From Cerrena zonata (taxonomy: Eukaryota; Basidiomycota; Agaricomycetes; Polyporales; Cerrenaceae), in contig JASBNA010000047.1 in NCBI GenBank assembly GCA_038087015.1, forward strand, positions 62,001 through 126,000: a stretch of DNA of 64,000 nt, written 5' to 3'. The translations under genes were made by a program, and so were the position numbers. Below, piece after piece: positions 44,977 through 55,193 of this stretch. Positions within the stretch are counted from its first letter, which is position 1. Each line of letters starts with the position of its first letter. The notes under the pieces were generated by a model, which was given only the letters and a program-made list of their open reading frames with translations, was not told the origin of the DNA and did not search any database.

Positions 44977-46864
44977 TCATTCGCAAAAAGCTTGAATGAA
45001 ATATTTCATCAACATTGCAACCATAATACCCAATTCAAAATGTTTTAAACTATAGGTATCTAAAATGGAAGCAGCTATAACTGGTTAGTAACTCTTTCGG
45101 ATATAATGGACTTTACGTATCGACGTACTTTTAATTCTCTGAAAACTTATCTGCAATCGCTTTATACAAATGCCTCAAAAACTTTGAAGCCTTGAAATAA
45201 AGTGTATGTATTGGGTCTGGCTCTTCTGATTCGTCGGTGAATGATGAGTAATCTGAAGATTCGTCGCTACTATCCTCCAAATCACTATACGTACAATTGT
45301 GAAATCCTCTGGAGTGATGACCTCTTGTTATTTCTTTTCCAGACATTATATCGATGACTCTTTCGATCTTTGGATCAGCAAAATAAGCATCACCAGTCAC
45401 ATCCAAAATTTTATATGTACTTTTCAATTGATCGTTATCCAACGGAACAAATTTTCCTCTTGAAGTCTTGACTCCATTTTCGATTAAATTTTCTGCCAAA
45501 GATTTCGGAAGGCCCTTGGAAATATCAAGATTGTTATATGTGGGCTCACATTCAGGTAAGGAGAATTTGTGGGTCTTCAATCTTGTCTGAATTTGCTTTG
45601 CATTTTTTTTCATAGAATTAGCAACGTGTCTATAGTTTATTTCTGGAAGGATTTCATATTGTGACTTAAGTGACATGAAATCTTTCAAAAGCTTTACATC
45701 TCCGTTCTCCTCAAGCTTTACCAACCCATAATTATTTGGTTCTTGGGTGAATTCATACACGAGTCCTCCTGAGAAAACATCAATCATATCTGTTGAGTAA
45801 AGGGCTTGGACTTCTTCAAAGGCTCTTGGGACTACTTCATTGCAGCCGTACCTAGAATATGTTAGTATGCACTATAGATTTTTGTTTTTAACTAGAATTA
45901 ATCTTACTATTACATACTCTGAAAAAAATACCGGTTTACTGTAGGTGCTATAGTCATCGACTAAAACATTATATCCACTTGAGTAAAAAGTTTGTTCTCC
46001 ACACCATTGATATGAATTCACGCCATAAAAATCTACTGATTCCGCTGGACTGGTGTCAATACATTCTAAATAGTCAGAAAAAGAGATTCTGTACTGTAAA
46101 TCATCTGCGGCAGAGTATCCAACGGGGATGGACCTTGGTGAATTATATTCAATATACTGTTTGATATCCTTAATTAGGGCTTTCACATAAACAGGAGAAT
46201 TCTAAGTATCGTTAGTATACATCTTTGAATAAAAGTATCTGTGTGACATACTTTAGCAGACGTTTTGTCATTTATGATTTCATTTCCTGCAAAAAATCCT
46301 AAAGTATTATTATAGTACGAAAATTGCTCTATGACTTTAAAGACGTTTTCAAGATATTCTTCGTTATATGAAACCCAAGGTTCGTATCTATTCAAATGGT
46401 GGCCCTGGCAAAGGTGAATTAACATCCAATACTAGATAAATACCTGCAGTTGCTAGAATCGACATGCAAACGTCATGATTTAAGTCTGCATTGATTGAGT
46501 AAACTCTTATAGTCTATTTATGTTAGTTTGAAACCCCATATCCAAATAGAACGAAATACATACATTGATTCCCAAATCTTGAAATAAAAGTACATCTCTT
46601 GCACATTCGTTTGGATCCGATAAAGGATCTTTCGATTCAGAAACACCCGAGGACCCCCCAGGCTGATAATCAACTCCTTTTATATAAAACTTTATGAGTT
46701 AGTAAATCGGAGACCCTTCAGATATTCATAGTAGACGTACCGGCTCCTTTGTAACACTGTCAACTGAAGTACCGCCCATGGACAGTGATTGGATGTACAT
46801 AGGCCCAAATTACTGGAAGTAAATATGCTAGCATCAAAAGCAAGCCTACAATAACCCTCGACAT
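44977..46864 (-). CDS. GAS4: GH72 beta-1,3-glucanosyltransferase, Gas4-like, four to five mini-introns, frameshifts
   Basis: Wall-remodelling enzyme that cuts and re-ligates beta-1,3-glucan. Exons: 46741-46864 (signal peptide MSRVIVGLLLMLAYLLPVIWA), 46564-46689, 46252-46513, 45918-46201, 45129/45131-45851, and a possible 44977-45074. Joined, they match S. cerevisiae Gas4 closely: IKGVDYQPGGSS, GINTIRVYSIN, LGFFAGNEIIND (acid/base Glu of the NE pair), VDFYGVNSYQWCG and PVFFSEYGCNEV (nucleophile Glu). One extra base is inferred in exon 1 (46765) and in exon 3 (46403-46405). Without the last intron, translation stops at 45131 with no hydrophobic GPI tail. With it (plus one more base error) a hydrophobic tail is added. 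Gas4 is a sporulation-specific enzyme in S. cerevisiae. About 504-530 residues. Confidence 0.88.
45075..45128 (-). other. Candidate GAS4-like intron 5 (54 nt)
   Basis: Donor GTACGT (as in intron 1), branch TACTAAC (45084-45090), acceptor TTATAG. Spacing and size match introns 1-4. The in-frame TAA at 45131-45133 just before it means one upstream base error must also be assumed. Confidence 0.55.
45852..45917 (-). other. GAS4-like intron 4 (66 nt)
   Basis: Donor GTATGT, perfect branch TACTAAC a few bases before the acceptor TTCTAG. It splits the Glu codon of FFSEYGCNE. Confidence 0.93.
46202..46251 (-). other. GAS4-like intron 3 (50 nt)
   Basis: Donor GTATGT, branch TACTAAC (46211-46217), acceptor CTTAG. 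It joins TSAK to NSPVYVKA, phase 0. Confidence 0.92.
46514..46563 (-). other. GAS4-like intron 2 (50 nt)
   Basis: Donor GTATGT, branch AACTAAC (46522-46528), acceptor AATAG. It joins LGIN to TIRVYSIN, phase 0. Confidence 0.92.
46690..46740 (-). other. GAS4-like intron 1 (51 nt)
   Basis: Donor GTACGT, branch TACTAAC (46698-46704), acceptor ATAAAG (AAG). It joins KEP to FYIKGVDY. Confidence 0.85.
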
Positions 46865-47887
46865 ATTGAACTGATTACTTGAAAGGAATTTCGTTGGTTC
46901 TTGAATTTCGGTTGGTTGAACAGAGTAGTTTCTAAGCGGGTGATTTCAAAGGAAAAAGCAGCAAAAAAATTTCGCAGCTTTTTTTTTCAATGGTTTTCTG
47001 ATTTCCACAAAGCCATAAAGGAGTTTTGAGAGTTGAAAGAATTAGATGAAGTTGGAAAAGGTAATACACTCGCTAACTAACGGGAAAGCTATAAAGAACT
47101 TGTAAATCTTGTGTTGTTGTGCTGAAAAGGGCGTGTTATAGATTTGTTTGTTTTTACATATTTTTATGATTTTTTCAGAGAAAATCATATAAAATTGATG
47201 AATAAATATTTCATTTTCTTTAGGGAAACATGTTAAATGTGATTTTTAATAAATTTGATTGGAGTTAAGGCTTCCCATTATACTAAGCATTGTCTTTATT
47301 GAACATGTCAAATGAAATCACAACCCAAGCATGAGTGATTTTTCACTATAAGAGAACTACGTAGACCAAATTGATAAGGATTTATAGTTACTACACCATC
47401 GGATAAAACAACGCATTTCAAATCTTTGAATTCGGTGAATCTTTACAAAGCGATCATCCACTTACCCTAGCTTCTCTCAAAGTTTTTGAGTGGTTTTCAT
47501 TTCGTATCCATCAAATTTGTTATTCTCATATGTAAAAAATTTTGCCACTAAGGCAACGTATTTGAGTTCCATGGACTTTTGAAAAGATCAGGTGGTGTCT
47601 ATAAATGGATTGGCGTGTTGTTTAGAGAATCGTTGGCGATAAAAAGTGGCCAAGTTCTTGGTGGCAGAGGATGTGGTGATGAATATTTGCAGTATTTTCA
47701 AATGAGCGAGGTTGAAGGTCAATTTAAGTGGACATAGACAATTAGAATGTCTGAAAGACAGCCCCGGGGAAATGTAAAGCGATTAAATATTATGGCTTTT
47801 ACAAAAACTTTTTTTGTCTTTTGAAAATTTTTTCTAAGTAAAAATATATACGTGCATAAAACCAGCACAAAATTTTGACATGAAAGC
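46865..47887. other. Intergenic region between GAS4-like gene and tRNA pair
   Basis: About 1 kb with no supported ORF. Two similar segments starting AACATGT(T/C)AAATG lie near 47227 and 47301. I looked for a long terminal repeat, common near yeast tRNA genes, but found no clear pair of ends. Confidence 0.5.
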
Positions 47888-47960
47888 GCCTGCGTAGCGT
47901 AATGGTTAACGCGTTTGACTTCTAATCAAAAGATTGCGGGTTCGACTCCCGCCGTGGGTT
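47888..47960 (+). tRNA. tRNA-Arg (anticodon TCT)
   Basis: Cloverleaf with acceptor GCCTGCG/CGTGGGT (with G-T pairs, including G1-T72 as in yeast tRNA-Arg UCU), D-arm GCGT...ACGC, anticodon loop CTTCTAA, T-loop GGTTCGACTCC. No intron. It is followed by TTCTTT and then directly by tRNA-Phe; the longest T run between them is three, too short for a normal Pol III terminator. Confidence 0.95.
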
Positions 47961-47967
47961 CTTCTTT

Positions 47968-47974
47968 GCGGTTT

Positions 47975-48005
<31 letters not shown>

Positions 48006-48058
48006 AAACTTCAGTCCAGTTAATCTGAAGGTCCTGTGTTCGATCCACAGAAATCGCA
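47968..48058 (+). tRNA. tRNA-Phe (anticodon GAA) with 18-nt intron
   Basis: Acceptor GCGGTTT/AAATCGC, D-loop AGCTCAGTTGGGAGAGC, anticodon stem TCAGA/TCTGA, anticodon GAA at 48001-48003. The intron is at 48005-48022, after base 37 as in all yeast tRNA-Phe genes; it contains CTTCAG, able to pair with the anticodon region. T-loop GTGTTCGATCC. A T6 run (48063-48068) just downstream is a Pol III terminator. Confidence 0.97.
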
Positions 48059-48060
48059 TT

Positions 48061-48068
48061 CATTTTTT
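48061..48068 (+). terminator. Pol III terminator of the tRNA-Arg/tRNA-Phe unit
   Basis: A run of six T starts five bases after the tRNA-Phe discriminator base. No comparable run separates the two tRNA genes. Confidence 0.8.
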
Positions 48069-48231
48069 GCATCTTCTGGCATTGAAGATGTTCTTTTTTT
48101 TGATTAATGCCTGTTTATTATTAGAAGATCTACAGTTTATCATTACCTGAAAAGAAAAAGATTAAATTTAGACATAAGATTAGTTATACAATTGGAATAC
48201 TGAAGAATTGAAAATGATGGATGTAAATGAC

Positions 48232-51200
48232 TTAAATCTCGAAATATTTCTCAATGGCAACCAACCCTCTACCACCATTAGCCCAACTTATATAGTTGGG
48301 GGAGTAATGTAAAACCTCAGAATATGCAGGGATTTTCTCTTTCACCGTCTTTTCATCCGTTATGAATCCATCATCTCCCCAGAAACATTGAACATTGACG
48401 CCCAACTTGTTAAATTTGGCCCTTTCATTAAATTTGTTTTTATCGGTCTCGCTGATATCAATTATATGGGGAACCCATTGGAAGCCAACATGGTATGGCT
48501 TATCCCAATCTAATTTGTTCAACTGAAACAGGTCAATTCCATCTAAGTCTTTGAAGACGTAGTTACCATCTTGTCTATAGAAAAGCCATCAGGAATACCT
48601 TGACTATAAGGCCTCATCATCGGTTGAATTATCATTTGTTTTGTCAGCATATACAATAACAGTCTTTACTGGGGTATCCTTGAAGTAATATTCATCTTTG
48701 TAAAGTTCAGAAACTGTATTCGAAAGATTGAAGTCTAGTTTACAATTTCTGTTTTTAGGAACATTGAGTTTGAATTCACCAGTCAATAATCCAAATGGAT
48801 AATCATGACTTGATGATGAATTTTTGATAATATCAACTTGTATATATGAACTCAACGAATCAATATCTTCGGCTAATTTTGGATCCATTTCACTATTGTA
48901 AGAATAGAGTGCCATTCCATCATTTAAGGATTCAACATCGACAGGTAGTATTTGATTCCTTCAATGATGGTAAATCATTCAAAACATCTCTTACCAAAGG
49001 TATGTCGCGGGCACTCACTTTAACAATATTTCTAATAGGTTTATGATTCAAATCAACAGTTTCGATGAATCTCAATTTCAAAGGATTTGCTTGATCAAAA
49101 GGAGAAGTCAAGGCTATTTGAACAAATCCCAGGATTACTAACCAAGAAATAGCGAAGATGAAAATTTTATTGAATTTGAAAATGAATGGTAAAAATGGTA
49201 ATGCCCAAAGTATAGCAAAGCCCTTTATTATATCAAATATATAGCCTTGAACTTTTGACGATTCCTGAATAGACTTTATTAAACCATCCAAGAGTAAAAA
49301 TCCTGTGTTGTAGATAATAATTGATGACAAGGGAGCAACAAGAAGGAACTGAATGGACCAGTCATAACTAAAATATTTAGAAAAACCATGGAATAAATGA
49401 TTTTTGTTATGTCTTGGGTCATTAGATAATAACGAGGATGACAGTGATAAGTTACTAGTTTGGTCAAAGTCTCCATCCAAATCATCATCAAAATGATCAT
49501 CATTAGATCCATAATTAGACTGTCTGTCCAATGAGCCTAGTAATGGACGAGCATCCTCAATTTCTAAATGTTTTTTGAATTTTGATTTAGACCTTTGAAT
49601 ACTCCAGCCCAAGAGACCAAAGAAACTAGCCAATGATTCGACTAAAAATAACAATAAGACTGGAAATTCTCCAGTATGATCATCTCCAATTTTATTATTC
49701 GAGAGTTTGAACTGTGGACCAAATCAATATAGCCCAATAGAAAATTGAAGTTTCAATAATAACAATCAATTTTTCATCATGATTTACCCCTTTATAGCTT
49801 TTGAAAAGCCAATTGAAACCATTTAATATGAGATAGTTAAGAATTAAAAACGTCGAAAATAAAGTCGACACCAATAACCCTGGTGAAGAGTTAGGTAAAA
49901 ATTCATTGACCTTCACCACAATACCATTTGTAATGCCATTTAATAAGAAAACCGAAGAACCGAATGAGACAGGAAATTTGATGATATTAACAAAATTAAT
50001 ATCCCAATTTTTTCTATAAAAGGATATGAAGAAAAGAGGAATGGAAACTATTGGAACAATTATTAAAAAAACGATATTCATAGTAAGTAATTTAGAAACT
50101 GGAGCTGAGAAAAACCAGTTAAGGAAACTTGCATAAATGGAAAATTCATGGTTATATTGATTTTCAGTATTGTCGTAATTCAAATACTCGTGATCGATAT
50201 CCAATTTTTGAGAAGTTATAGTTTTAGTGAAATCAATAGCATTGGATAACATATGCCACATGGATTTAATATTAACATTTTGAATACTATCGCCGGCAGT
50301 GTGATATAAATCTCTTGGTTTATAAAAAGCCAAATCAAGTCCTCTGATCAAACCCTTTTCTTTATAGACCTTATAGTCAGTTTCACTACGGATGAGTCCA
50401 TTGTTGAAACCTTGTTGGTAAAGGGAAGTTGCATGCGGGTACCTAACATTTTTGAAAAACTTAACAATTCCATTATCAGTACCCCTGAAGAGTACAGCTT
50501 TACCACCAGCCCCAGTACCTTCTAAGTTCAAAAAATACTTAATTTGTTTAAACCAAGGGTGATATAAGAAAGCAGTGGCTCCATATAAGCCGAACTCCTC
50601 ATCGTTATTAAAATTGAGGATAATGGTACGCGAAGGTTGATCCACCAAGGGGCTAGAATAGTAATTAAGTAAACCCAATAATGAAGCCACTCCAAAACCA
50701 TCATCAGTGACCCCATAACTCGAAGGAACAGAATCAAAATGAGCACTAACCAAGTAAGCGGGTAATTCTTCATTAGAACCATTAATTCTAACGAGTAAAT
50801 TATTACTTTCGTAATAATCAACACTATCGTAGTTCAAATATTTGGTCTTAAAGGCAACATTGTTAGTATAATTCAAATCATTATCGTATTCAATATACTG
50901 TTTATTTTCAATTAATGCTTTTATCTCTTTTTCAAGATAATCGTGAACATAATCATTACCTTCAGAAGCATAGGTATGTTTGAGTTTCGCAATTTTCTGT
51001 AATGATAACCAACTATCTTGTAAAATATTAGATTCCAATTCGTTTTCAGGCATGGAGACTGAGTAATCCAAACTATTATCAATCTTAGAAATAATTACTG
51101 TGGCGATGAAAGTCAAAAAAACAAAAAAGGTAAGGGTTGTCTTTCTATAACCAAACACCGACCTGAACGCCCGAATCAACACATTTGGACGGCTTGGTTT

Positions 51201-51362
51201 AACGGTTTGGTTCTCAACGTTGGGTGAAGACTGGCCCCCGTGATGATTTCTATTCTTATAAGAAACCCCATCACTTGCACCGCTCGATTGTGCATTCTTG
51301 GATACAAAGGACCGAGGCGACGTAGGCTCCTGCCTGGAGCTCGAAGCACCGATATCACTCAT
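48232..51362 (-). CDS. PFF1: Vacuolar membrane zinc protease Pff1 (M28 family), several apparent frameshifts
   Basis: Multi-TM vacuolar protein with a lumenal M28 aminopeptidase-like domain. The first 555 codons (49695-51362) are intact: N-terminal tail, TM1 (TTLTFFVFLTFIATVII), and the peptidase domain with zinc-site motifs SAHFDSVPSSYGVTDDGFGV, NNDEEFGLYGA, NLEGTGAGG and YHTAGDS, then the first helices of the membrane region. Similarity continues in other frames at 48932-49654 and 48604-48915, and to the stop at 48232. The breaks behave as extra bases at 49706-49708 and near 48945, plus a compensating pair at 48604 (extra) and 48585-48587 (missing). Restored length is about 1042 residues (S. 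cerevisiae 976). The C-terminal lumenal part contains WKPYHVGF-like and LHYSPNYISW segments. Read as one gene with base errors. Confidence 0.9.
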
Positions 51363-51771
51363 GTCGAATTACTGAAGTTATAAGTTCAAACCAATCTAAG
51401 ATGACCTCGCTTATCAAACAAAACTTGATAATTTTGAGTCCAGATTACCGATACCAGATAATTGGGGGTTGTCAGGTGAAAGAGGACCTCGAGACACTTC
51501 AATATACAACTTCAATTAAGTTTAAAGCTGATTGTACAACAAAATAAAGAGCCAAAAGGGTATTGGAAACCAAAACAAAGCTCTCTGGTTATCAGCCAAA
51601 GGGAAAAAAGGGTCGAAATGGGAAAACATAAAAAAAAAAAAAGACGTCACGTGCACGTCAGGCAAAAGCTCAAGACAAAACCGACTTGCTACTGAAAAAT
51701 TACCTTCCACTTGAAGAAATCAGTGGTCAGGCAACAGGTTCACAAGTAAGACTACTAATACAAACAGAATA
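51363..51771. promoter_or_regulatory. Divergent promoter PFF1 / HEM12 with GACGTCACGTGCACGTC element
   Basis: At 51643-51659 GACGTC (CRE-like) overlaps CACGTG (51648-51653) and GTGCAC/ACGTC, forming a nearly palindromic cluster next to an A12 run. CACGTG is a bHLH site (Cbf1, Pho4); TGACGTC-type half-sites bind ATF/CREB-like bZIP factors. Which gene it controls is not known. Confidence 0.5.
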
Positions 51772-52914
51772 ATGCCAGAATTTGCTCCATTGAAGAATGA
51801 CTTAATTCTTAGGGCAGCCAGGGGAGAAAAGGTTGAAAGACCTCCAATTTGGATCATGGTATGTGGTTGAGTGCAAGCATTATACGAGAGAACTACTAAC
51901 AATCATTTAAAGAGACAAGCTGGACGTTATTTGCCAGAGTACCACGAAGTCAAGGGCAAAAGAGACTTCTTTGAAACATGTCGCGATGCCGAGATTGCGT
52001 CTACCATCACGATTCAACCGGTTGACCATTTTGAAGGGTTGATCGATGCTGCTATTATTTTCAGTGATATTTTGGTTATTCCTCAGGCTATGGGATTTGA
52101 AATCAATATGGTCGAAGGTAAGGGACCGGTATTTGTTGATCCATTAAGAAGCCCGGAAGATCTTTCCAGAGTTAATTTTAAGCCGGATATTTTGAAGAGT
52201 TTAGATTGGGCTTTCAAATCTATTACTTTAACCAGAACAAAACTTAATGGCCGTGTTCCTTTACTAGGGTTCGTTGGTGCTCCATGGACTTTATTGGTTT
52301 ACATGACTGAAGGCCAAGGGTCCAAAATGTTCAGATATGCTAAAGAATGGATTTATAATTATACAAAAGAATCCCATGAATTATTACAAGCTATAACTGA
52401 TGCTTGTATTGAGTTTTTAGCTCAACAAGTAGTTGCTGGGGCCCAAATGCTTCAAGTTTTCGAATCGTGGGCTGGTGAATTAGGTCCTTTCGAGTTTAAT
52501 GAATTCTCTTTACCATACTTACGCCAAATTGCTCAAAAATTACCCCAAAGATTATCTGAATTGGGAGTTAAAGAATCAATTCCTCTTACGGTTTTTGCTA
52601 AAGGGGCCTGGTACGCCTTAGACGATTTATGTGAATCTGGCTATGACACTGTTTCCTTGGACTGGTTATATAAACCAGAAGATGCCGTCAAGGTTGTCAA
52701 CGGTAGAAGAATCACTTTACAAGGTAACTTGGATCCAGGTACCATTTATGGTTCCGATGAAGTTATTTCCCAAAAAGTTGAACAAATGATCAAAGGTTTC
52801 GGGGGTGGTAAACAGAACTACATCATTAACTTTGGCCATGGTACCCATCCATTCATGAAACCTGAAAAAATTGAACATTTCTTGAAAGAATGCCATAAAT
52901 TTGGGTCCCAATAG
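51772..52914 (+). CDS. HEM12: Uroporphyrinogen decarboxylase, one intron
   Basis: Fifth step of heme synthesis: decarboxylates uroporphyrinogen III to coproporphyrinogen III in the cytosol. Exon 1 (51772-51858) encodes 29 residues ending RPPIWIM. Exon 2 (51913-52914) begins [13 protein letters not shown]. Together they restore the UROD signature 1 (PxWxMRQAGRYxPEY). The total is 362 residues, identical in length to S. cerevisiae Hem12. Other motifs are [25 protein letters not shown] and NLDPGTIYG. The 54-nt intron uses an AAG acceptor. The longer ORF beginning at 51871 lies partly in the intron and is not the real start. Confidence 0.97.
51859..51912 (+). other. HEM12 intron (54 nt)
   Basis: Donor GTATGT, branch TACTAAC (51894-51900), acceptor TTTAAAG at 51912. 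The acceptor is AAG; the conserved MRQAGR join leaves no other in-frame choice. Confidence 0.95.
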
Positions 52915-53183
52915 TTTTTTCCTTGATAGCAAATGAAAATGTATATATAGTATCCACCTTTCTCTTTTACTCCCACTATCACTGTGCCTTCCTCTTTTCA
53001 TGACTTTTTCTAATGACGACTAGAATTCAAGTTTAATTAGTTATTTAAGATGTAGAAAGCTGATTGAAAAACGAGATCATAATTGCGAAATTTTCAATAA
53101 AAAAAATAAAAAAGAATTGAAAAATTTAGACTATCGAAGCCTTTGAGTCACACAGCAATAAGATCGGCCGCTCGAGATATACG

Positions 53184-55098
53184 ATGGATAAGTTAGCTCA
53201 ATTAGATAGAGATGACTGCTATCTCTATGACTTACCGCAAAATGTTTTCGAATCTTTGAATTTGATGTACTTTGATTCCTCGACTACTCAAATCCAATCG
53301 CAACAACTTCCAGCAGCAGAATCTCCATTTAACAGCCCTGATCTCAAACGAATTGAAGAAAAGAAGATTTCTAACAGTAATGAATGCTCAACTTGCCTGA
53401 TAAAGTTTCCTGGTGATTCATCCATTGACTCTAAAAGGTCTCATTATAAGTCAGATTTGCATAAATTCAATTTGAAGAGAAACATTGACGGTTCGCCACC
53501 AGTCAGTGAGCAAGAGTTTGACAAACTTTTAGAAGAACAGTCGATAGAAAGTCTCTCAGGGACAGATGATTCATCTTCAGATGAAGAACTGGATGAAGAA
53601 TTTCATGATAAAATGGATAATAAACTAGATGTAATCTTCGAAAGACTTTCAGTGCAAGACAAGTTACATCAGGACAACAATGAGGAAAATCCTATAAGTT
53701 ACTTAAATACAAAGAGTCCATTCATTCTCTTTAGCTCCCCTTTCTTGCCCCAAGATAAAGCATTTGGTGTTTATAAGTCATTCTTCCCTGAAAAGATTTA
53801 TTAACAGATCCCAAGTCCACAATTCTTTCATACTCAAAGAAACCAATAAATTCAAAATACCTGGCTCTATTTATGATTGGAGGTGGTCATTTTGCTGGGG
53901 CAATTATATCACATGTTCGTAAAAACATCAAAGGAAATGCAAATGCCAAAGAGTCCAAACAAGAACAAGCAGTTGAAGTAATGGACTCGAAAACTTTCCA
54001 TAGATATACTGTTAGAAGAAAGCAAGGTGGATCTCAAAGTGCCAGTGATAATGCTAGAGGTAAAGCAAACTCTGCTGGTTCTAGTATACGTCGATATAAC
54101 GAACAAGCATTGATTCATGAAGTAAGAGAGCTTTTGGATTCTTGGAAGGGTTATTTACAAAACTGTGAGACAATTTATGTTAGAGCTAATGGTGCCTCTA
54201 ACAGGAAAATATTAGTCGGTTATGATGGGTCAATTTTGAAAAATGAAGATCCTAGAATAAGAAGCTTTCCGTTTACAACTAAAAGAGCCACTAAGTCAGA
54301 ATTGAAAAAAGCCTGGGTTCATCTATCATATTTAAGTATCGTGGACATACCTAAATCTAATGAAAAGTTAAGCAAGAAATTGCAAAATGAACGAGAAGGA
54401 TTAAACAAATCTAAGAGACAAGGTACTCCTTCAAAATCTTCCACACCTGAAGCAGAGGAAGATTCTTCGCCCGAGGCTAAGCATTCGATAGAATTGATTA
54501 ATCTATTAAAAAATCGAGAGCACCAATGTTGATAAATTACATGAAAAAGAATAAATTGTCACCTAACTTTACGTTCGTTCCAGAATTCAAATACAAGCAT
54601 AACCCAACTCCATTGCATTACGCAGCCGCTCATGGGCTTCATCACATGGTACAAGTATTATTGATAAACTTGAAGAGTGATCCCACAATCACCAACGAAT
54701 TTGGTCGAACAGCTTGCGAATTAAGTGCAGACTATAATACAAGGAAGGTCTTTCAAACCTCCAGATTCAGCTTAGGTGAAGACTTTTGCGATTGGGGATC
54801 AGCAAAAGTTGGTAACCCCAAATCCAAGGAAGAATTTTTGAAAGAAGAAGAGCAAGCCAAAGAATTAGAAGCTTCAGAAAAGAAGAAATTACACGAAGAA
54901 GAATTGGCTAAGAAGACAGAACTTGAATTAAAGCAACCTTCTATATCATCAAGTGGTACATTAGGTGGAGGTCCTAACAAAGTATTAAGTCAAGTTTCAG
55001 AAACAAGTGGATTGACTGATGCACAGAAGATGAGATTAATGCGAGAACAAAGAGCAAGAGCGGCTGAAGCTAGAATTAAGAAAATGCAAGGAAATTAA
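53184..55098 (+). CDS. VMS1: Vms1/ANKZF1-type peptidyl-tRNA hydrolase, two apparent frameshifts
   Basis: Ribosome quality-control enzyme that releases stalled nascent chains from tRNA, with roles at mitochondria and with Cdc48. Three frames join: 53184-53797 with a C2H2 finger (CSTCLIKF...H..DLH), about 53800-54525 with the VLRF1 domain (MIGGGHFAGAI, QGGSQSASDNARGKANSAGS), and 54526-55098 with ankyrin-like repeats (PTPLHYAAAHGLHHMVQVLL), coiled coil and a C-terminal Cdc48-binding (VIM-like) helix RLMREQRARAAEARIKKMQ. GGSQ fits the catalytic GxxQ motif. Breaks look like single missing bases at T3 (53797-53799) and AA (54525-54526). Corrected length is 638 residues (S. cerevisiae 632). Confidence 0.92.
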
Positions 55099-55193
55099 TT
55101 ACAATCTCGTAACTTCATTATAACCTCTATTTATACAACTATTTATAGACTAATGCAATTTTAAAAGATTTTTTTTTTTCATTGAACTAACGA

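Noticed and set aside
45131..46425. Several short minus-strand ORFs as separate genes
   Set aside because: They are exons of one GH72 gene; joins fall on GTATGT...TACTAAC...AG introns and inferred one-base errors.
46865..47887. Solo long terminal repeat upstream of the tRNA pair
   Set aside because: Two similar AACATGT(T/C)AAATG segments were seen, but no TG...CA ends or target duplication could be found.
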